A stretch of 64,000 nt of DNA from Planctomycetales bacterium (GTDB lineage Bacteria; Planctomycetota; Planctomycetia; Planctomycetales; Planctomycetaceae), in assembly GCA_028285345.1 (NCBI GenBank), contig JANQPT010000001.1:1-64000 (forward strand), in the 5' to 3' direction. The position numbers were made by a program, and so were the translations under genes. Of the stretch, positions 8,305-16,320 are shown one piece after another. A model generated the notes under the pieces. The model was not told the DNA's origin and did no database searches. It was given only the letters and a program-made list of their open reading frames with translations. The stretch's first letter is position 1. Each line of letters begins with the position of its first letter.

Positions 8305-8922
8305 GATTCTGACCCTTCAAAGTGGTTGTCGAGGGCTGGTGGATGAGTCTCAAACCAGATGTTACTCTGCACAAATCACAGAAGCAATCACGCTGCCACA
8401 TTTCCATTGTCCGCTGACCGTCGTTCGGCTATTCGTTCTGCTTTACGAATACGTCGAGCACCGCCGTCGCAAATCGAGTGCGATCGGATCGCAATAGACG
8501 CTCGGCAGCGGCGATTCTCGATGACAGAATTAGTCAACACCCACACGGAATTCGCACTCCGCCCGTCCGGTCGGTAGATGTTTGTGAGTTCAAGAGTTAT
8601 CATGAGTTCGGCTACACTCACCGCGTGCCGCTATGACGGCCATTCGTTGCAGGCACTCCGGATAGCCGATGGCAGCTGGTTTCGTGAATTCACGTCGCTG
8701 ATTTTCGACATCCGCACAAACCGATTGCTCGCCATTTCGCAGGTATCAATCGAGCGCTTCGTCAGGGCAGGACTGCTGTGCATTAACCCCTCGCGGAGCG
8801 TCAACACTTACAATTTGGACTCGACATCGTAACGGAAGCACGAATCGGGCAGGGTTTCGTGCGGGTTTTCACTGCTATCACCCCGACAAAAAATCCCCTG
8901 AAAGGGCACTAGAAAGAATCAT
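8305..8922. other. Divergent intergenic region
   Basis: These 618 bases separate the divergent FAH and fadJ-like genes and should hold both promoters. Two things stand out: a copy of GAGTTCGGCTAC at 8604-8615 and a hairpin at 8838-8862. A short frame at 8578-8832 looks non-coding in composition. Confidence 0.5.
8838..8862. promoter_or_regulatory. Inverted repeat upstream of beta-oxidation genes
   Basis: GCACGAA and TTCGTGC form a perfect 7-base inverted repeat with an 11-base centre, about 60 bases before the start of the fadJ-like gene. It could be an operator or an RNA hairpin in the leader. No specific regulator can be named. Confidence 0.3.
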
Positions 8923-11058
8923 ATGGACAATGTCTTTGAGTTAACCGAACTGGATGGAAAGGTTGCGCTGCTGACCTTTGATACTCCGGGCAAGAAGGTC
9001 AACACGCTGGGACGTCCGGTCTTGGCTGAGTTGACGGCGATTGTCGACCAGTTGGAGTCTCGAGAAGACCTCCAGGGACTGCTTCTTAAGAGCGGCAAGC
9101 CAGGCCAGTTTGTGGCGGGCGCCGATCTGAACGAATTGGGAGCGCTGTTGCATGCCAGCCAAGAACAATTGGGCGAAGGCATGAAAGTGGGCCATGCTCT
9201 GTTTTCTCGAATTAGCAAGTTGCCGTTTCCGACGGTGGCTCTGATTGACGGGAATTGCATGGGCGGGGGGACCGAATTGGCATTGTCGATGGACTATCGC
9301 ATTGCGTCCGATTCCCCCAAAACGAAGATCGGCTTGCCGGAAGTCAACGTCGGTCTCATTCCCGGCTGGGGCGGAACTCAGCGGTTGCCGCGTCTGATCG
9401 GTCTCAACCCGGCGTTGGACATCATGTGCTCGGGGAATCCGATCTCCGCCCAAAAAGCGGCCGAGCTGGGATTCGCGTTTGATGCGGTTCCGGCGGAGTC
9501 GTTAATCGACGAGGGCCGCCGCTTGATTGCCTATGCGCGGGAATCTCAGGATTGGCGGACGCAGCGCGAAGAGCTCTCAAAGCCGCTCGGTCTCAGCGAG
9601 GACCAGCTGAATTTCTCGCGAGCGACTGCTGAAGGCTACATCATGGGCAAGACCAAAGGGCAATACCCGGCGCCTTTGGTGGCCATCAAGTCGGTCATGG
9701 AAGGGGCTAATCTGCCGCTGGACGAGGCGCTTAAAGTTGAACAGGCTGCTTCGCTGGAGGTTGTCGGCAGCGAGATTTCGACGAATCTGATCGCGATTTT
9801 CTTCATGACAAACCGACTCGCCCGCGATCCGGGTGTGGAGGATTCGTCGGTGGTGGCACGCGACGTCAATCGGGTCGCGGTCTTCGGTTCAGGTTTGATG
9901 GGCGCCGGAATCGCCACCTCGCACGCCCGCGTGGGAATCCCCTCGCTGATGTTGGATGTCAGCGATGATCGGATTGCGGATGGCATGCGAAGGGCTCAGA
10001 AAGTGGTCTCGGACCGCATGAAGATCGGCCGTGCCAACGCTAAAGACATGGCCAGCATGCTCAGTTGCTTGAATACTTCGACCGATAAGTCTCATGTGGG
10101 CGACTACGACGTCGTGGTCGAGGCCATTACCGAGAACGAGGAAATCAAGACGTCGCTCTATAAAGAACTCGGCGAATTGATGCGCGACGATGCAATTCTC
10201 GCCAGCAATACGTCGACGATTTCCATCACCCGCATGGGCAAGTCGGCTCCGCATGCCGACCGATTTGTGGGCATGCACTTTTTCTACCCGGTCGACCGGA
10301 TGCAACTTGTGGAAGTCATCCGGGGCGAAGAGACGAGCGATGAGACGATTGCCACCATCGTGGCACTCTCAAAGCGGATTAAGAAGACTCCGATCGTCGT
10401 CGGTGATTGTGCGGGATTCTTGGTGAATCGAGTCTTGCTGCCATACATGAACGAAGCCCTGTTGCTGCTGTTGGAAGGTGCCTCGATGGATCAGATCGAC
10501 AAGGCGGCGCTGAAATTCGGCATGCCGATGGGTCCGATCGCGCTGCAGGACGTCGTTGGATTGGATACGTCGTATTACGCCGGGATGACGATGATCGACG
10601 CGTATTCCGACCGGGCGATTCTGACGCCGATTCTTAAAGAGCTGGTCGAAGCGGGGCGATTGGGTAAGAAGACCGGCAGCGGGTTTCGCAAGTACACCGG
10701 AAAGAAGGGCAAACCGGAAGCCGACCCTGAATTCGCGCCGCTGCTGGAGAAATGCCGCATCGACAATAAGGAGATTTCCAACAAGGAGATCACCGACCGG
10801 CTGTTCCTGCCGATGTTCCTGGAATCAACGCGGGTGCTTGAAGAGAACATCGTCCGAGATCCGGGCGACGTCGACATGGGTTTGATTCTCGGCATCGGAT
10901 TTCCGCCGTTTCGGGGCGGAATCTTGCGCTGGGCCGATTCGCAAGGCGCCGACAAGATTCTCAAAGACTTGGAACCGTACAGCGAGTTGGGTAAGCGATT
11001 TGAGCCGACCGACATGCTCAAAGATATGGCCGCAGGCGGTAAAAAGTTCTATTCCTGA
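8923..11058 (+). CDS. fadJ: FadJ/FadB-like enoyl-CoA hydratase/3-hydroxyacyl-CoA dehydrogenase
   Basis: A 711-residue bifunctional beta-oxidation enzyme of normal length. The N-terminal crotonase domain (about 1-190) has VAGADLNEL and the two catalytic glutamates E118 (GGGTELA) and E140 (GLPEVNVGLIPGWGG). The dehydrogenase part starts with the NAD-binding motif FGSGLMGAGI (321-330); the catalytic histidine H452 lies in GMHFFYPVDRM, paired with the glutamate of LVEVI. It hydrates trans-2-enoyl-CoA and oxidises the 3-hydroxyacyl-CoA to 3-ketoacyl-CoA. The thiolase gene that completes the cycle follows after 116 bases, and an acyl-CoA synthetase gene follows that, making a functional cluster. 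Choice between FadJ and FadB cannot be made from this alone. No strong ribosome binding site is visible. Confidence 0.93.
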   Translation: MDNVFELTELDGKVALLTFDTPGKKVNTLGRPVLAELTAIVDQLESREDLQGLLLKSGKPGQFVAGADLNELGALLHASQEQLGEGMKVGHALFSRISKLPFPTVALIDGNCMGGGTELALSMDYRIASDSPKTKIGLPEVNVGLIPGWGGTQRLPRLIGLNPALDIMCSGNPISAQKAAELGFAFDAVPAESLIDEGRRLIAYARESQDWRTQREELSKPLGLSEDQLNFSRATAEGYIMGKTKGQYPAPLVAIKSVMEGANLPLDEALKVEQAASLEVVGSEISTNLIAIFFMTNRLARDPGVEDSSVVARDVNRVAVFGSGLMGAGIATSHARVGIPSLMLDVSDDRIADGMRRAQKVVSDRMKIGRANAKDMASMLSCLNTSTDKSHVGDYDVVVEAITENEEIKTSLYKELGELMRDDAILASNTSTISITRMGKSAPHADRFVGMHFFYPVDRMQLVEVIRGEETSDETIATIVALSKRIKKTPIVVGDCAGFLVNRVLLPYMNEALLLLLEGASMDQIDKAALKFGMPMGPIALQDVVGLDTSYYAGMTMIDAYSDRAILTPILKELVEAGRLGKKTGSGFRKYTGKKGKPEADPEFAPLLEKCRIDNKEISNKEITDRLFLPMFLESTRVLEENIVRDPGDVDMGLILGIGFPPFRGGILRWADSQGADKILKDLEPYSELGKRFEPTDMLKDMAAGGKKFYS

Positions 11059-11174
11059 TTCCGGCAGACCGGACCCGGCAGATCGTTTCATTGCCGGCGG
11101 AAGCTGCCGTGGGGAACGAAACTTAGGGCGAAGAAATCCATCATACAAATCTGATCATCAAAGGATCGATAAAC

Positions 11175-12338
11175 ATGCGACAAGCAGTAGTCATCGACGC
11201 AGTGCGGACTCCAGTGGGGCGGGCCTCCGCTGACGTCGGCTATTATCGGGACGTGCGGAGCGAGGACCTGTCGGCCGATATTATTAAGGCCCTGATGCAG
11301 CGGACGGGGATCGACCGCAACCTGATCGAAGATGTGAAATGGGGCTGCGTACAGCAGCAAGGGGAACAGGCGTTCGACATCGGGCGGATTGCGGCACTAA
11401 TGGCCGATTTGCCGATTGAGACGGGGGGCGTCACGATTAACCGCAATTGCGCGTCGAGTCTGCAGGCGATCAACGACTGCGCATTGAGCGTGGCGGGCGA
11501 ATGCGAAGATATTCAAATCGCCGGCGGCGTTGAGCACATGGAACATGTCGGCATGAACGACGGTTACAATCCGTGCCCCGGTCTGTTTCGCAAATACACC
11601 GAGGCGATCATGAACATGGGCATGACCGCGGAATACCTCGCCGGCAAGTATAGGATTCCTCGTGAGAAGCAGGACGAATATGCTTGCCGCAGCCATGAAT
11701 TGGCCGCGAAGGCGACCGACAGCGGGGAATTTGAAAGCGAGATCATTCCGACGTGGGGCCGGGGCGAAAACGGGCGTAAGGAACTGCTCAATGGAGACCA
11801 ATGCATTCGGCGGGACACGAATTTGAGTGCGCTGGCGGCATTGCGGCCCGCCTTCAATCCTGCCGGAGGCTCCGTGACAGCGGGCAACAGCTCTCCGACC
11901 AACGTCGGGGCTGCAGCGCTGCTGATTATGTCGGAGGAGAAGGCCAACGAACTGGGTCTGAAGCCGATGGCGAAGATTCGCGCGATGGCGGTCGCGGGCG
12001 TCGATCCGACAGAAATGGGCATTGGTCCGGTGCCTGCGGTTCACAAAGTCCTAAAGCGAGCCGGACTCGATTTGGACGAGATCGAAGCGATTGAACTGAA
12101 CGAGGCATTCGCGGTGCAGGTGCTCTCCTGTCTGAAGCTGCTGGGGATTGATGAGCAGCGGGTGAATACGCGCGGCGGCGCAATCGCCATCGGGCACCCC
12201 CTCGGCGCCAGCGGGGCGCGGATCGCGACGACGCTGTTGCACCGGATGCGCGACAGCGGCGCGAAGTACGGTCTCGCCACGATGTGTGTGGGGCAGGGCC
12301 AAGGAGTGGCAACGGTGTTTGAGGCAGTCAACAATTGA
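11175..12338 (+). CDS. fadA: Acetyl-CoA C-acyltransferase (thiolase)
   Basis: A 387-residue thiolase of normal length. Catalytic residues are all present: nucleophilic C92 (NRNCASSLQAI), H341 (GGAIAIGHPLGASG) and C371 (MCVGQGQG). It cleaves 3-ketoacyl-CoA with CoA to acetyl-CoA and a shortened acyl-CoA, the last step of beta-oxidation. Its position directly after the fadJ-like gene supports the degradative role over acetoacetyl-CoA synthesis. AAGGATC lies about nine bases before the ATG at 11175. It could equally be named fadI; the symbol is by function. Confidence 0.93.
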   Translation: MRQAVVIDAVRTPVGRASADVGYYRDVRSEDLSADIIKALMQRTGIDRNLIEDVKWGCVQQQGEQAFDIGRIAALMADLPIETGGVTINRNCASSLQAINDCALSVAGECEDIQIAGGVEHMEHVGMNDGYNPCPGLFRKYTEAIMNMGMTAEYLAGKYRIPREKQDEYACRSHELAAKATDSGEFESEIIPTWGRGENGRKELLNGDQCIRRDTNLSALAALRPAFNPAGGSVTAGNSSPTNVGAAALLIMSEEKANELGLKPMAKIRAMAVAGVDPTEMGIGPVPAVHKVLKRAGLDLDEIEAIELNEAFAVQVLSCLKLLGIDEQRVNTRGGAIAIGHPLGASGARIATTLLHRMRDSGAKYGLATMCVGQGQGVATVFEAVNN

Positions 12339-12481
12339 GCCTCCGACTGTGAATCTCGTTGTTGCGGCGGGGACCTCAACTTGGGTGCGGCGTTGTTCGA
12401 GGCTAAAATGTGGGACATGGCCAATTTGTTCCACGTAGTTGCCAATGCGTCGCACCCCGGCGTATGCTCATCTCTACAAGT

Positions 12482-12559
12482 AGTTTGAAAACCCTCTGAC
12501 GCGTCGCGCCGACACCTGTATGCAAGTATCTCAAACAGGCGCAACCGGGTTTTAAAACT
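12482..12559. repeat. Structured 78-base dispersed repeat, copy 1
   Basis: This element has terminal inverted repeats (AGTTTGAAAACCC against GGGTTTTAAAACT, one mismatch), extendable outward to about 12474-12567. Inside is a hairpin with stem CCTGT/ACAGG (12515-12519 and 12535-12539) and a 15-base loop. It aligns without gaps to 47212-47289, with 54 of 78 positions identical by my hand count, and pairing is kept through base changes. It lies between the thiolase and acyl-CoA synthetase genes. Confidence 0.7.
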
Positions 12560-12615
12560 GGTTCTACGGCTCGTATGATCCAAGAAGCGGTTTCACTCCA
12601 AGACTGGGACGCACC

Positions 12616-14280
12616 GTGAGCGAATACAACTTGGGAGCGATGCACCGGCAGGTGGCGAATCGTTTGGGGCTCCGCCCCGCATTGCGGTACAAAGATTTTG
12701 GCCGTTATCGGGACTATTGTTGGCGCGACTATCGCAGTGACGCTGACGCGTTCGCGGCCAAGCTGATCGACCTTGGCATCGGGTCGGGCGACCGCGTGGG
12801 GCTGTTGTCGGAAAACCGATTCGAGTGGCTTGTCACCGATATCGGCATTCTTTCAGCGGGAGCCGTCGACGTCCCCCTGCATGCTCCGCTCGCTCCTAAA
12901 CAAGTTGAGTATCAACTGGGGCACAGCGAAGCGCGGGGCGTCATCGTCAGCGACCAGGCCCAAGCCGACAAAGTGCTGGAGGTCGTCGCCAGCCTGCCGA
13001 ACCTGGAGTTTCTCATCTCGTTTGAGCCTCTCGAACCTCAATCGGCGCTCCCCAACTGGACATGGGCGGGATTTCTACAAGCCGGCCGAAATTTGGGTGA
13101 GTCGGGGCAGGAGAGCGTTCGGCAGCGGGAACAGACCGTGACCGGGGAAAGCCTCGCCACGATTATCTATACGAGCGGGACGACGGGAAATCCTAAGGGT
13201 GTGATGCTGTCGCACAGCAATTTGCATTCCAATTCCGAAGCGATGCTCGCATCGGGGGCCGCCCAACAGGGCGACATCTCGCTGAGCTGGTTGCCCTACA
13301 GCCACATTTACGCGCGGACGGTCGACCACTATCAAGCCATATTAGCGGAGATGACCATCTGCATTGCGGAATCGGTCGATACGCTGGTCATCAATTTGGC
13401 GGAGGTTCAACCGACATGGATGGCGTCGGTCCCCCGCTTTTACGAAAAGGTCTGGTCGAGCGTCGACCAACTGCCGCCAGCCGACCAGGCAAAACGTTTG
13501 CGGGCGATCTTTGGCCCGCGGTTGAGACAGTTGTCTTCAGGCGGAGCGCCGTTGCCGCGGCATATCGCCGAGGGGTTCGTCGGAGCGGGGATCCCGCTGC
13601 TGGAGGGTTACGGCCTGACTGAGTCTTCGCCGGTGATTTCGTTCAATCAATTGGACCACAACAAGATCGGCACGGTCGGAAAACCAGTGCCCGGTGTGGA
13701 GATCGCGATTGGTGCCGAAAGCGAGATCCTGACCCGCGGACCGCACGTGATGCAAGGTTATTGGAAGAATCCGGAGGCGACGGCTGAGACCATCGTCAAC
13801 GGTTGGCTCCATACCGGCGACGTGGGCGAGATCGACGATGAGGGCTTCCTCACGATCACGGACCGCATGAAAGATTTGATCATCACGTCGGGCGGCAAAA
13901 ACATCTCGCCGAGTGAGCTTGAGGCGCTGTTGGTCAGCGACGTGTACATTGACCAAGCCGTTACTTACGGAGACGGGCGGCAATTCATCTCCGCGCTGAT
14001 TGCACCCAATTTTCCCACGTTGGAAGCCAAAGCGGAGGAACTCGGCGCGTCGATGCAGGCAGAGGGAGAATTCCTCACCGATCCGCAAATTCACGAATTT
14101 GTGATGGATCGCGTGTCGCGGGTGATGGAGGCGGTCAGTCAGCCGGAGCGCGTAAAACGCATTCTGATCCTCGCGCGGCCGTTCGAATTGGCGGCGGATG
14201 AGTTGACCGCCACGCTCAAGGTTCGCCGGCGGTTTATCATCGACAAATATAACGAGCAGTTGTCGGCGCTCTACGATTGA
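12616..14280 (+). CDS. fadD: Long-chain acyl-CoA synthetase (AMP-binding family)
   Basis: A 554-residue adenylate-forming enzyme that activates fatty acids to acyl-CoA through an acyl-AMP intermediate. The P-loop motif IIYTSGTTGNPKG lies near residues 183-195. YGLTESSPV follows later, and the hinge region shows WLHTGDVGEIDDEGFL, DRMKDLIITSGGKNISPSE. The start is a GTG at 12616 with a poor ribosome binding site; an internal ATG nine codons on is an alternative. It follows the fadJ and thiolase genes and would supply their substrate. Chain-length preference cannot be read; its length and motifs fit the FAA1/FadD15 type more than short-chain acetyl-CoA synthetase. Confidence 0.9.
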   Translation: MSEYNLGAMHRQVANRLGLRPALRYKDFGRYRDYCWRDYRSDADAFAAKLIDLGIGSGDRVGLLSENRFEWLVTDIGILSAGAVDVPLHAPLAPKQVEYQLGHSEARGVIVSDQAQADKVLEVVASLPNLEFLISFEPLEPQSALPNWTWAGFLQAGRNLGESGQESVRQREQTVTGESLATIIYTSGTTGNPKGVMLSHSNLHSNSEAMLASGAAQQGDISLSWLPYSHIYARTVDHYQAILAEMTICIAESVDTLVINLAEVQPTWMASVPRFYEKVWSSVDQLPPADQAKRLRAIFGPRLRQLSSGGAPLPRHIAEGFVGAGIPLLEGYGLTESSPVISFNQLDHNKIGTVGKPVPGVEIAIGAESEILTRGPHVMQGYWKNPEATAETIVNGWLHTGDVGEIDDEGFLTITDRMKDLIITSGGKNISPSELEALLVSDVYIDQAVTYGDGRQFISALIAPNFPTLEAKAEELGASMQAEGEFLTDPQIHEFVMDRVSRVMEAVSQPERVKRILILARPFELAADELTATLKVRRRFIIDKYNEQLSALYD

Positions 14281-14320
14281 GGTGTAGGTTCTGGAGTTTT
14301 GAGCGCGGACATTCTTGTTT

Positions 14321-14430
14321 CGCCCCTTCAGGGCTTTTGAACGTGCCGGCTTACGGACCCAGGGCGGCGGCGCGTTCGCTTCGCTCACGCAGCCTTGCCC
14401 TGGGCTAGCTTGTTGGGCCCCTTCGGGGCG
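14321..14430. repeat. GC-rich nested palindromic repeat
   Basis: The outer ends CGCCCC and GGGGCG are complementary, and an inner pair CCCAGGGC (14358-14365) / GCCCTGGG (14397-14404) is perfectly complementary. The ends are themselves small hairpins (GCCCCTTCAGGGC and GGGCCCCTTCGGGGC). From general memory this resembles high-copy intergenic palindromes of planctomycete genomes; I could not check that here. Confidence 0.6.
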
Positions 14431-14580
14431 AGACTTGTCTGATGAGTCGCTTGATTGGCGGGTTAACGTACTTGCTTCCCGGCGGAGTGGCTTCCATCTG
14501 CCGCTTTCAGAATCACGCAAATGCCCGGCATCGCTAATTGCCGTGCGTTTTTGGCTCAATTTGACATTCTGGGATGTTTC

Positions 14581-14602
14581 CAGTACTGATGAATCAGTGC
14601 TG
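14581..14602. promoter_or_regulatory. Hairpin in leader of beta-helix gene
   Basis: CAGTACTGAT and ATCAGTGCTG form 10-base arms with one G-T pair and two bases between them, 62 bases before the ATG of the beta-helix gene. It may be an operator or a leader hairpin. Confidence 0.3.
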
Positions 14603-14664
14603 CGAAAACGTCATCCAACTCAGCCACACTTAACGGCTCTCGACTCTGTGCCAGCGAGGCGAAC

Positions 14665-16023
14665 ATGTTCAGTCCACAATCTCAGACATTGGCAATCGAT
14701 CGCCGAGCGTTTCTGTTGGCATCGGGTACAGTTGGAGCGAGTTTTCTGAGCGGGTCAGGTTGGGCTGCGGACGACCGGCCGACGGTGACCAACCCGAGGG
14801 CGACATCCGGCGACCGCGTCGCAGAGCCAAACTGGGACGAGCGGTTGACCGTCACCGTCGGTCCAAAAGAAGCGCAGCTCGTCGGCAGCGATGACAAAGT
14901 GATTCAAGCCGGAATTGATTACGTCGCGCGGCTGGGCGGTGGAACGGTGAAGATTCTGCCGGGGCAATACAAAACGCGAAACGCGGTGCGACTGGCGACC
15001 GGCGTCCGAATTCTCGGTTCCGGGGCGGATTCTGTCGTCTTTAAGGAGCCGTCGCATTCGGCCAAGCTGCTCGAGGATTCTGATTGGTACGATCAAGAAG
15101 TGACGTTGGCGGCCGGCCACGGGTTTCGGGTGGGCGACGGCGTTTGCCTGCGGACGAAGAATCCGCATCACGGCGGTCACGAAGTGCTCAAGAGAACCTT
15201 TGTCGCGCGAACTGGTGATCGGTTCAAGCTCGACAAGGCCCTGCGGAAGAACTTTTGGTTGTCGGGGGCGCCGACCGCCGCTGCGCTGCATCCGCTCTTC
15301 AGCGGCGATCACATCCAGAATGTGGCCATTGAAAACCTGACCTTCGATGGGAACCGCGCAAACAACGAGAATTTCAACGGCAACTACGGCGGATGCATCT
15401 TTCTCCAAGATTGCAACGACATCGCGATCCGTGACGTGACGACCCGCAATTATAACGGTGACGGAATCAGCTGGCAGATTTGTCATGATGTGACCGTCGA
15501 GAACTGCCACAGCCACGACAATGCCGATCTCGGCCTGCATCCCGGATCGGGCTCGCAGCGCCCAGTGATGGTCAACAATAAGCTGCAGCGAAACGGCATC
15601 GGAGTTTTCTTTTGCTGGGGCGTGAAGTTCGGATTGTGCGAGCGGAATTCGATTGAGGACAACCGCAATTACGGCGTCTCAATTGGTCACTGCGATACAG
15701 ACAATCTCATCCGCAACAACGAAATTCTGCGCAGCGGCAAGGTCGGTGTGTTCTTCCGGGTGGATGAACGGGGCAAGAATTTTGCTCCGCATCGCAATAC
15801 GGTGACGGGGAATCGCATCGTCGACAGCGGCGCCGAGCAGGGGATCGGAGTGGATCTGCAGGGCAAGCTGCAATCGATCACGATCGCCGAAAACGAGATT
15901 CGGGAGACGCGGGGACCGGGGCAGCGGATCGGCATCCAAATCGGCAAGGAGATCCAGGATCTGAAGCTGCGGGACAACCAGATCGAGGGGTTCTCCGTTG
16001 AAGTGACCGATCGGCGGCAGTGA
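14665..16023 (+). CDS. Tat-exported right-handed beta-helix protein
   Basis: A 452-residue protein with a twin-arginine signal (DRRAFLLASGTVGAS) and likely cleavage after SGWAA near residue 35. From about residue 80 on it shows repeated asparagine-rich coils (IENLTFDGNRANNENF, VENCHSHDNADLGLHPG, IEDNRNYGVSIGH, TVTGNRIVDSG) of a parallel beta-helix of the pectate-lyase/NosD-like kind. These folds are usually polysaccharide lyases, hydrolases or epimerases. I see no motif that identifies a catalytic activity, so the substrate is open. The ATG at 14665 has GAGG about nine bases upstream. It stands alone between intergenic palindromes and the zinc-ribbon gene. Confidence 0.82.
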   Translation: MFSPQSQTLAIDRRAFLLASGTVGASFLSGSGWAADDRPTVTNPRATSGDRVAEPNWDERLTVTVGPKEAQLVGSDDKVIQAGIDYVARLGGGTVKILPGQYKTRNAVRLATGVRILGSGADSVVFKEPSHSAKLLEDSDWYDQEVTLAAGHGFRVGDGVCLRTKNPHHGGHEVLKRTFVARTGDRFKLDKALRKNFWLSGAPTAAALHPLFSGDHIQNVAIENLTFDGNRANNENFNGNYGGCIFLQDCNDIAIRDVTTRNYNGDGISWQICHDVTVENCHSHDNADLGLHPGSGSQRPVMVNNKLQRNGIGVFFCWGVKFGLCERNSIEDNRNYGVSIGHCDTDNLIRNNEILRSGKVGVFFRVDERGKNFAPHRNTVTGNRIVDSGAEQGIGVDLQGKLQSITIAENEIRETRGPGQRIGIQIGKEIQDLKLRDNQIEGFSVEVTDRRQ

Positions 16024-16320
16024 GCGGCCTCCGGGTAGAGCGCGGCGGATGGCAGCGATGCGTTTGGGGAGTGTGCACGCTGTAAAGGTCTCTGGCAGAG
16101 GAGGTTGGGTTCGTGTTATCCTAAGGGAAATCAGCGGGACTGATGTAAAATGTCCCATGAGTCCTGCGTTAGTACTCTTGGGTATTGCCGATCGCGACTT
16201 TTTTGAAAGAATTCAAATTGAGCGGTCGTGTCGCTTCTCGTAGCACGTCTCATCATCATCGATCTACGAGACTAATAGCGATCAGCCGCCTGCATTTCGC
16301 CGATCAGAGGAAATTTCTAC

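Larger units (their letters stand above)
14281..14664. other. Intergenic region with palindromic elements
   Basis: This 384-base gap holds the palindromic repeat at 14321-14430 and a hairpin at 14581-14602. No gene was recognised; the open frame across it (14315-14749) is best explained by the GC-rich repeat. Confidence 0.6.

Noticed and set aside
8578..8832. Possible 84-residue gene upstream of the fadJ-like gene
   Set aside because: There is no ribosome binding site or recognisable motif, and it lies in a divergent promoter region over a repeated motif.
14315..14749. 144-residue open frame before the beta-helix gene
   Set aside because: It runs through a GC-rich palindromic repeat and into the next gene in another frame; the composition is that of the repeat.
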